In this document: in pieces, positions 11,500-23,227 of the stretch
Numbering within the stretch: position 1 is the first letter of the stretch
How the letters are laid out: the number at the start of each line of letters is the position of its first letter
Source of the DNA: Phallus indusiatus
Taxonomy: Eukaryota; Basidiomycota; Agaricomycetes; Phallales; Phallaceae
Direction: 5' to 3'
DNA: 64,000 nt
Assembly: GCA_027605045.1 (NCBI GenBank)
Contig: JAQFWX010000085.1
Span: forward strand, 87,600 to 151,599
Position numbers and translations under genes: made by a program
The notes under the pieces: generated by a model
The model's input: the letters and a program-made list of their open reading frames with translations, nothing else
Database searches by the model: none
What the model was told of the DNA's origin: nothing

Positions 11500-14400
11500 T
11501 CATGAAGTCCCCCTGCAATGTGTCCACCTCGTTCCATGTACGAAGTTGTTGAAATTGAGTTTTGTAATATTTTTCGTCGCTATATGCGTCATACCTGGAT
11601 ACCAAAATCCTGTTCTTCTCTCTTTCGGGACCCAGAATAAAAGTTCTCCGTGAGGACCCAAAACCCAACCGTTATCACGCATCTGAGTACGGTTCAAGAA
11701 CAGGGCTTTTTTCCATGTCGTCATTAAATAATCCAACGCTTGCGAGGCCCCCTTGTCCGCCAGTTGATTGCCAATAAAAGAAGCACTTGTGTTTCTTGAC
11801 CGTCATCAGACGCACCGCATCTCGTGTTCAAAATAGTTAACTCACTGTAAAATCTTGGGAAGATCGACAGGAAACGTGCTGGATGAGGTTCTAATATGGT
11901 GATCGTAGAGTGAGGCTGCAGTCGAAAGCGCGTGCAAACTCCAAACTGCACAAGGGTCGGAGCCATTCGATCCGAAGACGACGTATCCGTCATGTAAAGC
12001 TATTCCATGGTAACACAGTGATTTCGGCCATCGAACATTTTTGACGATTGCCTTTGTTTTTTGTATATCCCAGATAGTAACATAATAGTAGCGGGCCAAA
12101 GTCCAAAGGTCCAAATCTGTGTCAGACGTCAATTTTATATCAGGCATTGAATTATCTTCTGCATTATCCGAGTCTTCAGTCAATGCGACGGTTAGCAGTT
12201 GTGTTGAATCGCTTGAGAAACATAGATCACTAAAATTTCCTTCAGCCCGAGAGAAACCTCCTAATAGTATATTGTTGTCCACGTCCCAAAGCTTCACTTC
12301 ACGGTTCTTCACCCAACCGAAATATCTCCCGTCTGGAGACAGTCTCCGCCAGGAAATTGAAAGATCTTGATATTCAATCCAGTTCATCTCTTTTCCTGTC
12401 ATGGCATCAAAAATCTCCGCTCCTTTAGTTGAGATGCACACGACATGTTTCTCATTTGCAGAGAAAGCGATAGATACAATCGATGAATACTGGGAGTGAG
12501 TACCACACCGAAAGGGACCAGCTATCGCTTGAATCGGAGATCCTGATTGGCACCCTTGAATTTCGAAATGTCGAGAAAAAATATCCTTGACGTATGCAAC
12601 AACGAGTCTGGTGCCCGATGGTGAAAACGACAGAGCGGTCACATTCCCCTGCACGCCGTTTGGCTCACCAACAAAGCGACATTCGTAAATGTCCCAGATT
12701 TTAAGAACTCCCTGATTATTACCAGAGACAAGATAGTTGTTAGAATCGGAGAATGCAAGTGCAAAAACAGTATCCTCCGATTCATCGAGCACAAGGTGTC
12801 TCTTTGATTGGGAATCCCAAAGACGTAGTTCGTAACGGTATGTCAAACAATTCGAATCATTTTCAATGCTGTATGTCACGTACACAACATCCTGGACAGA
12901 GAAAACCAACACTGCAGCATGTAATCTTGTCCTAGCTTCGAAAACAGTGATATTCGTTGTTGTTATGTCCCAAACTTGGAGTAACCCATGATGAAAAAGC
13001 ACAACAAGGTAGGCTCCGCGAAGCCAGAGCTCCTTGATAGACACATCTCTGTCGGATAAGTCATCAGGATTCGAGCGTTGCAGGCTGCGTGCAGTCCATT
13101 GTCGAACGTATGTTGTTCCAGCATTACCTGAGTCAGCAAACGCAATATATTTCAAATCAGGAGAAAGCGCGAGGCTAAGGATGTCGTCGTTTACTTTGGA
13201 TTTATGAATTAATTCTCCCATTGACAAGGTCCAAATGTAGTAAAAATCATCGCAGAACGAGAATATGTATTGATCGTTGGCAGAGAATTGGATAACAGCG
13301 GATTCCGTCAGATTGCACTCCGTGAGAATACACTTTGATTTCATTGTTGTTAAATCCCAGACCTCCACGTATCCATGTTTCAGTACAGCAATGTAAGAGT
13401 CACTGAGTGCTAGGCAATATGAATGCGTCCAGGAAGAAACAAATGCTTGCTCTCGAGTGCTCCATAGGCTTGCCTTTTCCCCCTTTTCAATGAAGGCAAA
13501 CAAGCTCCCATTGGGAGAAAATGCACATATTTTCTTTTTAGAAAGGAGAAGACCAAACTTGCGGGGTCGATATGACATTGTCGATGACTGAGTATTGAAA
13601 CGACCGATGATCGAGTTTCTTTCCCGATCATATACGGTTCCTTCAACGTAAGTAGCAAAGGCAATATACCGTCCATCAGAAGAAATGGTGCTGAAACGAC
13701 AGAGTTCCTCCATGTCAGAGTCGTAGCACTCTGTCTTCACGTCATTTGTCTTGATATTCCAAATAAGAATCTGTCGAGCGGCGGGCAAACACCCATAAAT
13801 CAATTCTCCGCCTGGAGAAAAAACAATATCGCTGACTTCGCCGCCCTTGGCCTGTGGCTGAGGTCTCAGTTTTTTTATTTGTTCTCCAGTTTTATAATCC
13901 AGCAAAGTTATTTCGCCGTTAAAGAAGCCGCTTGCGATATACCTCTCGCGTGGAGAAAATGCAAGCGATGACACTAGAACTGAAGAAGAATGTCTTTTCG
14001 CGATGCCAATTTCAGCAGGGGTATCGACAGATTGATCAATGTCAATGTTGAACAGCTGCGGAAATCGCAAAAGGTATTGCTTTGATATGAATGAATTCCG
14101 AGATGCGAATGGTAAAGCAGAAAGATAAAGGTGTGGTGTGCTGCGTATCATCGCTTCTTTGCAAGTAAGGCCAAAATAACACGCGTCCGACGCGCAAGTA
14201 GCCAAGTCACTGCCCGCATCCTAGGTTTTGATCAATCATTGGTGTAAACGATGCTTTTGAAGGAACGAACCTGTAACCAGTCTTTCAAAATTGACATTGC
14301 TGAGCAGCCTTGCTCAATATCATTGAGAAGACTGAGTACCTCGAACCAGAATAGCAGTTTTTCCTCCATGAAAGCACGGATTTGCGTGATAATGGCATTG

Positions 14401-17143
14401 GTAGGAGTTGAAGAGTAAAGATGTAATGCCCAAAAGCAGCATGCATAAAACAAATGCAAGGGGATGGCTGCTGTGACCCGCTTGGGGAGATCGGGTACGT
14501 CTCGATTGGATATATGCGAGGTTTCCAAGTTGCATATATTGAACCGTAACATCTTGTTCATTACATTTAAACATCCTAAAGTGAAAAAACCTTGGTCGCC
14601 GATGTAAATGTGATATCGACCATTACTATCGGCGAAAAAATCGAGAAGCGACGTATGAAGAGGTTGAATAGGGGTAAACAAATCATTGACCCCACGGAAA
14701 AGAGCTCCAAATGGATATAGTACTTCTCGAACGTCCGAAATTGATTCTTGAAGAATATTCTGTAGGGCATCCACTGAAAGAGGTTCGCGTGCTATCATGA
14801 TAGCAGAAACGATAGTCTTGAAATTCTCCACAAACTGAGGATCTTCGCACTCCCGTTGACTGGAAATTATATCCTCGTAGAGTTTGTGTAATGAAGATGA
14901 TGAACTCGAAACGCAAGCCATCCATCGTTTTTCGACTATCGACGAATATCTAACGTCCGGATCAATATACCGACAAGCAGTGTCAGCCCATTGAAACAGC
15001 CCTTCAGCACGCTTTGCCAAAATTTGAGACCAATTTTTTTCTATCTTGTTCAGTGTCGGTGCTATCGGGTTAAGCCGATTTAAAACGTAGCTTTGAATGT
15101 CAGAAAATGTTTCCTGCGGCGCAATATCGCTCATCTGTATGCATTGGGTGGTTGTCGGATTATCGCGTAGAAGCTCTATATCCTGTTCTGGACGGGAAGT
15201 AATAATGATACGATAATTGGCCGGTAGTTCTGAGCACCGGCGAAAGAGTAAATCCAAAATAATCGCCCGCTCTCTACGAGTTCCACTTTCATCCAATGCA
15301 TCAATGACAATAACAACAGGTCCGACCGTCACTACGTTTTTCGAAGGTTTAACAATCAGTTCGTCGAATTGTGTCACAGGATCCATTGATGACCTGGTGG
15401 CAGTGTCCTGGATAACCTTCACCAAGCTTTCGCGCCACAATACATCGCTATCAGCCAATCCACGAGAAATAGTGCTGAAAAGAAGATTGCATCGGTCTTT
15501 GTAAATTCGATTGAAGCAAAATAAGGATCCAAGTCGATTCTGTTTCTTGAATACTTCGGCGATCGTGTGTGCAACTGCCGATTTCCCAGTACCCGCTTGC
15601 CCACTGAGAACAAGTATTCGTTGGGGTACGTCGCCATTGACCCATTTCATGATCTTGTCGATTAAACGTAAACGAGTACCCGGTAAACATCGTTTCTCGG
15701 AGATAAATCCAGCGTTCCGTGCATATGGTAGCTCGTTCAAAAGTATCAGATCCTCTGGACAGTATCAGTGTGAGTAATTCATAGCTGCATTCGAGTTGCA
15801 CGAAACGAACTTGTCTCTGCAATAGTGTCCGCAATCCTAAGTGTGAGGATCCCGGTTTCAAGAGTGATAGAACTGGTAATCACACTCAAGTAATGATCCA
15901 ACTTTTCGTTGAATGACTTAATTTTGTCATCAATTCTACCCCCTCTCCAGACGTTTCCAGCTGTAGAAAAAAGCTCGTTTGGATGAAGAAACTTAGTGAA
16001 TGATTCGCTGTAACCTATGCTTCCAGCACAAAATTCTCTTATAAAATAAGCGCATTCAATCGTTTGTTGAACCAATAACAAGAGAGTCTTGTTTTGAGTA
16101 GTCGTCAGGTCATGGAGCCGTTCCGCATCGGTAATGTAATCGTAAACTTCTTTCAGCTTCTCACATAATTTTTGAACGCATTCGTTACGGTCTTTGTGAG
16201 AGAGAATTTCCTAAAATCAATTCGTCAGTTATCCAAATATCAAACAGAAATCGAGTAGTACCTTTGGAATAAGACACAGAATGCTCCATGCCAATTTCGC
16301 ATAAGGATTGAGCTTCAAAAAGATTAAGTCTAGGCCAAATCATCAAGGGTTATAGCATACCGACGAGGCAGCGTCTATAACAGTCATGAAACGCTTGAAG
16401 TGAGACAGAAATATGGACCAAGTATCATCTTGGTCATCAGTAGCTCTGGTGGATTTTCCCAGTGTAACGACCGGTGCTTGAGTAATTGATTTCGAAGCCT
16501 CGTCTACCACGTTGAAAAGAACTGTGGATATTTTTTCGATGTTGAAGATTAAATGAGAGTCATCGGATATCTCTAATCTGCACGTTCCTGTATTTCATGC
16601 ATGACGACAATGGAAACCAATACGAATGAGATAAGCTGACCAGAATGAATAAGATCTACAACTTTCTTTGATAACGAGCAGAGCTTCTCGGTAATGAACA
16701 AATGGATTTTCGTGACGGTGAAAGTAATCATCGCCCCTTCAGCGATACCCGCGATGTCTCTAATTTATGATTATGAACACAAAAAATATACAGTATAGAG
16801 GCGACATACAATGTAATTGACTCATCCCAGTACACACAACTTCCGTTGAAATATTTCTTTATCGTTTTCGCTTTGCGTTTACCATCGTACTTGATCTCGA
16901 CATAAAACTTGGTACGTCCGAGCGTCGAAACACGAGGATTAAGCAATTTTATGTCTTATCGAAAGGTTACGCGTCAGCATCAAACGTTTTCGATAAGAGA
17001 ACATAATAAGAACCTGAGATCCTAATGCCTTCGCTGTACGCAGTGCCACAACCAAAATTCAAAGTCACAAGTTTCAAACTTTAGCACACGGCAGTGGGCA
17101 CAAGTGACAAGACTGTGAAAATTACTTACAGCGCAATTGCCAT
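11500..17143 (-). CDS. C2-NACHT-WD40 NOD-like receptor
   Basis: This is a fungal STAND ATPase of the NLR type, a family linked to non-self recognition and heterokaryon incompatibility; the ligand here is unknown. I read ten exons: 17143-17130, 17033-17014, 16954-16810, 16759-16641, 16587-16361, 16312-16262, 16210-15811, 15754-14271, 14220-11846 and 11794-11500. They join in frame to 1,709 residues. Residues 1-110 form a C2-like domain (KFYVEIKYDGK). A helical linker follows to about residue 330. The NACHT domain has Walker A GQAGTGKS at 377-384 and Walker B VVIVIDALDE at 472-481. From about residue 880 to 1600 there are some 14 degenerate WD40 repeats (LAFSP and WDI motifs). The last exon gives the usual ending GWVLGP-ELLFWVP. 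The final intron's acceptor could lie 9 bases downstream. Two introns start with GTTCGT. No stop or frameshift was found, so it looks intact. Confidence 0.88.
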
Positions 17144-17575
17144 GATGAAACCTGTCTCTTGCTAAAAATACGCAAAGGGTGTGAACAGAACAGAGGAGTA
17201 CAATTAGTGCTAGTGACCTTACACGGTGGCGATGTTCCGCAAGCGATTAGCGACGCAAGCGACAAATAAAAAATAGATCCGAGGGCACCGATAATGTATG
17301 CTTTTGTTTGCGCATGTTTTTTATGATATTCAGCGTATATTACATCTACGGCTATAAGATGAATATTATCTTCTTTTGAACACTACTATCTTTTGGTTTT
17401 TTTTTGATAATCGCCTTTTCCGTATTGCCTTTTCTTGTTTAAAATGTTTTTAAGTTATTATTCCATTTGTGCTTCGAACGCGGACCTCACATTTAAAGGA
17501 CATATTATCTTGTATATCTATATAACATATATTGGAGTAATGAAATAGACAGGGCGTGTTAAATCGACTAAAAAT
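17144..17575. other. Receptor promoter region
   Basis: This lies between the NOD-like receptor start and the end of the next minus-strand gene. It is AT-rich with T tracts and has no ORF. It should contain the receptor's promoter and the 3' UTR of the gene at 17576-18586. Confidence 0.45.
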
Positions 17576-18586
17576 TTAGTGGGTGAAACGCGACCTCAAC
17601 GCTCTGAAATTCTCCGTAATGTTATTCAAAATGCGAAGGTGCGCAGGCTCAGGCGGGTAAAGGTAATCATAGGGAGGGGGAGGTATAAATGGTACGCCCC
17701 CTTCATCTTCATCTTCAGCCGATTCTCCCGAAGAGTCGGTGACACGGCTATGAGAGCTAGGATTGCCAAGGGGCGATCTCCCTACGGAATAATGCTCGAA
17801 AGTCGGAATAGGGGTATGACTAGTGTACCGGGGCGGATGAGATTCATCCCAGTCATGGTCGTTGGGTCGAGAAGGTACGGAAGAATAAGAACCATTCACG
17901 TCATTCGTGGTGGAACGCGAAGATGGCCTTCCTCGCGTTATTTCTGCATGGTTAGAGACTGGCCCACGAGACTCGATTCGGCCGCGACTTTGACTATGTG
18001 AAGAGGGTGCCCGTGAAACGGCTCGAGATATCGAGGAAAATTCTGCGCGGGGAGACTCAAAAGGAGGGGAAAGAGGGGCGGCAATAGGAGCTGCAAGGAA
18101 TTGCTGCGAAACCCAATGAACGTGTCTAGGTGGAGCCGGAAGGGGGTTGGAGTTCAAGGGAACGGAGCCAGGTTCATTCTGAAGCTCGAGAAACGTTTCG
18201 TAATTTCGTCCCCCAACCCAGAGCAAAGCTGACCTTATCCTGCGAACGTTAAATCTTGCTTCTTCCATCTGTATGAAGACACGATCCAAGACGTAAATCT
18301 GGTCATTTAACTTCAATTTAGCATCTTGTATAGTTTGCACCTCATCGCAGGTAAGGCGGGCCGTATGTATTGGAAACGCTCGCACAACATTCTCGGCAAA
18401 CTGATGGAAATCGAATTTTTCCATGGATCGATAAACAAAGGACCGTGGAGGAAATGTTCTGAAGAACCGATCAAAGTCGATGTTGGCGAGAGATTCGTAA
18501 ATTTCTCCGAGAGCCTCTTCCATGGTGGGTCCAAGGATACCTTGTGATTGGGAATCAAAGGCATTATGAGGGATGTTCGACATCAT
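17576..18586 (-). CDS. Disordered Ser/Pro-rich protein, function unknown
   Basis: This is a single-exon frame of 336 residues, from a double ATG at 18586 to the stop at 17576. The frame continues open further upstream but without another ATG. Residues 1 to about 140 look folded and helical (for example MEEALGEIYESL and KLNDQIYVLDRVFIQMEEA). The middle is a low-complexity Ser/Arg/Pro region (repeated SRA, SRG and GRP). Near residue 290 there is an acidic patch, ESAEDEDEGG, then PPPPYDYLYPPEP and a short terminal helix. I do not recognise the family. An ATAAATA motif lies about 145 bases upstream of the ATG. Such proteins are common lineage-specific genes in mushrooms; no function is offered. 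Confidence 0.6.
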   Translation of the reverse strand: MMSNIPHNAFDSQSQGILGPTMEEALGEIYESLANIDFDRFFRTFPPRSFVYRSMEKFDFHQFAENVVRAFPIHTARLTCDEVQTIQDAKLKLNDQIYVLDRVFIQMEEARFNVRRIRSALLWVGGRNYETFLELQNEPGSVPLNSNPLPAPPRHVHWVSQQFLAAPIAAPLSPPFESPRAEFSSISRAVSRAPSSHSQSRGRIESRGPVSNHAEITRGRPSSRSTTNDVNGSYSSVPSRPNDHDWDESHPPRYTSHTPIPTFEHYSVGRSPLGNPSSHSRVTDSSGESAEDEDEGGVPFIPPPPYDYLYPPEPAHLRILNNITENFRALRSRFTH

Positions 18587-19629
18587 CACTTGAGATAAAG
18601 ATATATAACTGGGTGGTAATATGACGCAATATGAGTGTCGAAATGAAGGATTAGTGAACTTAACCGAGTTTTTGTGGTAATGGGGGACTGATGAATATTG
18701 GAGATAAGGACGCCTGGGCACGAGTATTTATGCATTTGAACATGAGTGTCCCTTTTAATCAAGGATGACTGCAATGGACAAGATACGTTTCGTATGCGTG
18801 GACGTGCTAAAGCCGTTTTCAATTGTCCTCAACGGTCTTGCCGTCAGAGATGCATCCCACCAACACTATTTGGTAAAAGTCCAGACGATCGGCAGGGCCA
18901 GAAGCGGCACAAGGTCCCGTCGCTTTTTAAAATTCTTTCACGCTTCTTGTTTAGCTTAATTAGATTAGGTTGAAGCTTTTGCGGACAGCTCGGGGATTCC
19001 GCGCCGAAGGACGTATAGTCTTGTTGAACCTTGGCAAGGAACACGTGTTAGGATTGACGGCACGCACAGCTTGAGGTCGTTGACATGTCTATTCCTCAGA
19101 GTTTATTTGGAGGATGAGCTGAGGACATTATCCTCTCCTTGAATTTTTTTATATCATCATTTCTGAAACTAAGAACAGCGCCTCCGCGGCTCTGATTGAT
19201 CACTGAATTGACATAGTAAAATCACCCAGAACCAAGTCGATTTCAAATACAAAATATAAACCGTACCTTTGACCAATGACAGACTGGACTCCTTCTATCG
19301 TAATTCGCATTCGCTAGTTCGCTAGTTTTCAATTCAACATGAATTTTGAATGAAGTGGGTTTAGAGTTTGAATACGAGAGTCGTTAGTAACGTCAGTTTA
19401 CGCCACGCACTTCAAATCGTCTCCTCAGTAATTTTCCTTCAGCAGTCTTTCCCCTTCATTTTCTCGGTCTTGAGTTGCCAATGCGGTGAGTGTCACTGGA
19501 GAGAAATCAGCGGAATCAACTCGCTTACCTAATTATATAAGCCTTCTCGCCGCCGTTGCCTTGTAACCTCGTAACCTTCCTCCAGTGTACCTCCACTACT
19601 AGACTTTATTTTCTCAGCAGCACTTGATA
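18587..19629. other. Divergent promoter region
   Basis: This gap of about 1 kb lies between the starts of two divergent genes, the disordered protein on the left and GDI1 on the right. Short ORFs here show no family resemblance. At about 19480 a short ATG-CG followed by GTGAGTG could be the donor of an intron in the GDI1 5' UTR. Confidence 0.45.
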
Positions 19630-21316
19630 ATGGATGAAACATATGACGTATGATTATGTTATATCCGAGCTACACACTCTCTTATGCATGTTTATCTAGG
19701 TCATCGTTCTAGGAACCGGTCTCACAGAATGCATCCTCTCGGGATTGTTGTCTGTTGAAGGAAAGAAAGTCTTACACATGGATCGCAACGACTATTATGG
19801 GGGTGAAACTGCCAGTCTTAATTTGACCCAAGTTCGTGCTCATACAACACCCGTACTAACGTCGATATCGATGATCTGATCCGCCCCAACCTATTTGCAG
19901 CTGTATCGCAAATTCCGCCCCGGCCAAGAACCCCCAGCAGACTTGGGACGAGACAGAGATTATGCCGTTGACCTCGTTCCCAAATTCATTATCGCATCGG
20001 GAGAACTGACCAAGATGCTTGTTCATACTGATGTTACCCGATATCTGGAATTCAAGCAGATCGCTGGTAGTTTCGTCTACCGTGATGGAAAGATTTCTAA
20101 AGTACCGAGTACGGAATTGGAGGCGGTCAAGAGCCCTCTTATGGGCCTTTTTGAGAAGAGGCGCGCGAAGAAGTTTTTCGAGTTCTTGCAGAACTGGAAG
20201 GAGGAGGATCCGGCGACGCACCAGGGTAAGTCTGTTGCTATCACGATCTCGTTGTCAACTATGACTCATCTGAAACCTTTAATAGGAATTGATTTAGACA
20301 AAGATAACATGAAAACTGTTTACGAGAAGTTCGGCCTTGAGCCTGGCACCCAAGACTTTATTGGACATGCGATGGCCTTATATCTAGATGACGAGTAAGC
20401 AACCATTAGGCGAATTCTAATTAGCTGACCTATTACGTCTTATTAGTTACATCACCAAACCCGCCCGTCCTGCATACGAACGTATTGTTCTTTATACATC
20501 CAGTATGGCTCGGTACGGCAAATCGCCGTACATCTACCCACTCTACGGTCTCGGTGAACTTCCGCAGTCTTTTGCCAGATTAAGCGCCATCTACGGAGGA
20601 ACCTATATGTTGGACAAGAAGGTCGACGAGATTGTAGTAGACGGCGATGGTAAATTCGTCGGTGTCAAGAGTGGCGATGAAGTGGTGAAAGCCAAACAAG
20701 TTGTGGGCGATCCTAGCTACTTTGGTGCCAAAGAGAACGGCGGAAAAGTTCGTGTCGTTGAGGAGAAGAAAGTTGTCAGAGCTATCTGTCTTCTCAAACA
20801 TCCTATTCCGGGAACGGATGATTCCGATTCAGTGCAGCTGATTATACCTCAAAACCAGGTTAACCGGAAAAACGGTTAGTATTGTTCGGTTTGGTCTTCC
20901 GAACGTTGCCTAAATCAAGATGAGCTAGATATCTACATCGCTATGGTTTCCTCGACACATAATGTCTGTGCCAAGGACATATACGTCGCTATTGTCAGTA
21001 CTATCGTCGAGACTGACAAGCCCGAGCTTGAGATCGCTCCTGGTATTGGTCTTTTGGGACCTGTTTATCAAAAGTACGACGGTTCGATGTATATTGACAA
21101 GTCATCAGGGTCTGATTATCATCCCTTAGATTCGTGTCCGTCACCCCCGTGTACGTACCAGTCTCCGATGGTCGAGCAGACAACATCTACATTACACGTT
21201 CTTACGACGCGACTTCTCATTTCGAAACTGTCGTTGATGATGTCCACGATGTATGGAATAGGATTGTAGGTTCAGAGTTGGTTCTGAAAAAGCGAGATGT
21301 CAATGTTGAGGCGTAA
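19630..21316 (+). CDS. GDI1: Rab GDP-dissociation inhibitor
   Basis: GDI extracts prenylated, GDP-bound Rab GTPases from membranes, keeps them soluble in the cytosol and returns them for another round of vesicle traffic. Seven exons join in frame: 19630-19647, 19700-19831, 19901-20225, 20286-20394, 20447-20874, 20929-21073 and 21130-21316. They give 447 residues, the usual length of the family. The start reads [20 protein letters not shown], the dinucleotide-fold-like motif conserved in GDI and REP proteins. [10 protein letters not shown] follows, and further on come [21 protein letters not shown] and GGTYML, which belong to the Rab-binding platform. The C-terminus contains [24 protein letters not shown]. 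Intron 2 uses the donor GTTCGT. The gene looks intact and essential; it is almost certainly the single GDI of this fungus. Confidence 0.96.
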
Positions 21317-23227
21317 ATCATGATCAAGATGATCTATCCTACTAATTTTTTTCTTTTCTTTTTCATCTTCTCAGATACAAGTAGTAACCCAGCGGTAGTT
21401 TATAAGAAATTTTTGTAAGAAATAGTGAAATATAAAAGATGTTTACAAAAAACATATGCTGAAAGTTACTCGGGCTTTATGGGCAAATAAATAATAGCCT
21501 TCGACGCTGGCCTGGTACCTCTTTAGCGCCCAAACCTAGCTAGTTCGGCCTCCGTCATCATCGGCTTTGTATCCACTTCATTTCTCTTCAGCGACCAAGG
21601 CAATCTGATTGAAAAGCAAAATTACGATACATTCTGGAGTCGGCGGAGGTAGGGCTGAATTGAAAATACTGGGAGGCTATGCTAGATTTTGTAAGCTGCA
21701 TTTCGTCGCCAATATGATGTGTTTGTGTCCATACACAAGAAACTGAAGGTTTTTGGTTATTCCAGCGTACAAATTTTTTTTTAAAGTTCAAGCTGTGCGC
21801 AGTGATGAACCTTAGTTGTATTTGGACCGTTCGTTTACCTGATCACCGCATGGCTATCACTTATATATCACGTTTCCATGGACATTCTTTATCTCGCAGT
21901 ATATGAACTATACGTATCAGTCGTCATACAAGGTGATCGACTGTCGCGCTGAAATTGATTACAAGTTGTACAGCTTATGACCAGAAGGAGCGAGCGATCT
22001 TGGGTCTGGTTCTTTTTGAAAAATCATAGATGATCATCATGGATGCTCCTAAGCCCGAGATACGCGCATTGAGCTATATCTTTATCTTGTTGACGAGCTG
22101 TTTCGGGATGATAGGCGGGTTCTAATTTTCCTCATGTATATCAACTTATCGCGGCTTACCCGTTGCTGGTACCTCCAGAGAAAAACAATGTCTACTATTC
22201 GACAAGAGTATTGATCCAGCTTGGTCGACATAATCACCAAAATCAATCGTAGATTGACCGCTGTTGGGAGTTCCGGTATTACTCGGTTGCGAAAGGGTGA
22301 CATGTCCCAAAGAAAGGGACCATCTAATTTGGCGGGTTTATACGTATGAGCGGGACATTTCCCATCGTCCCCAATCGCACAGTTATCCATCAACTGCGAC
22401 CTAAATTGACTCATTTGAATTTCATCTAGTACCGTTCGGAGCTTTCAGTGTGGCTTACAATGATAGTATCCGTTGGTTCGGTTGATTAGGATGAAAGCAG
22501 TGTGAAACAGTATGTGATATTTTATTACATCTCGCTTTGACCATGTTTCAGTGACATAGATTCCTTTTTTTAAATTGTGTTCGTGTTCGACCGATTAGGA
22601 TCAAAGTAGACTAGTGTTTTTTTCAGTCACTTGAGGCCCTGTAGGTTGTTTCCGAAAGGACTAAAAAACCAACTGTGTTTGAAAAAATTACATGATGAAC
22701 AGCGACAGATTGATGGCCGGCCTGCGGAACTGAATTAACAAGCAATAAACGGTTCTCATCAAATCAGGAGGGGGATAGATAAAAACCTGAAACTCAATTA
22801 TATTAAAGGAAATCCTAGAGAACATATTTTTGTCTTACTGTTGACAAGTTGAACCCAATGTCTAGGAAATGTTTACAACAGTGGGTGTCAGGTAAATCGC
22901 CAGTAGTACTGCACGGAGCATCATTCTAACAAGGGCATACCTGCTCTATTCAAAGGATTTATATTCCCTGTGATCGAAAGATTCAATCTGCACACCGAGT
23001 ATTTAGTCGAAACAACCCTAGTGGCGCGTTTATCAACGTGCCAAATTTCAATCTAAATTAAATTCCTTCCTTTCTTGACCCGCGTCTGAAAGATCTAAAT
23101 CAGATTCAGCACCGCCTTTGTCTTTTATTCTTCTTCTTTCCACATAAGTAGCACACGGCGTTACGGGCTGTAGCTGAGCGATTTGGTGAACTGTCGTGTC
23201 TCTTTTCATTCACTATATCGGGAGAAT
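21317..23227. other. Intergenic, one weak minus-strand ORF
   Basis: This stretch of 1.9 kb lies between GDI1 and the zinc-cluster regulator. The best candidate is an ATG-started minus-strand frame at 22082-22414 (110 codons, start MSQFRSQLMDNC). It has no domain I know and no clear promoter, so I do not call it a gene. Otherwise I see AT-rich sequence and T tracts. The last 200 bases should hold the promoter of the regulator. Confidence 0.4.

Noticed and set aside
14206..14270. Apparent split of the receptor into separate NACHT and WD40 genes
   Set aside because: A 50-base intron (14270-14221, GTTCGT to CCTAG) joins the two frames exactly and the WD40 frame has no ATG of its own at that point.
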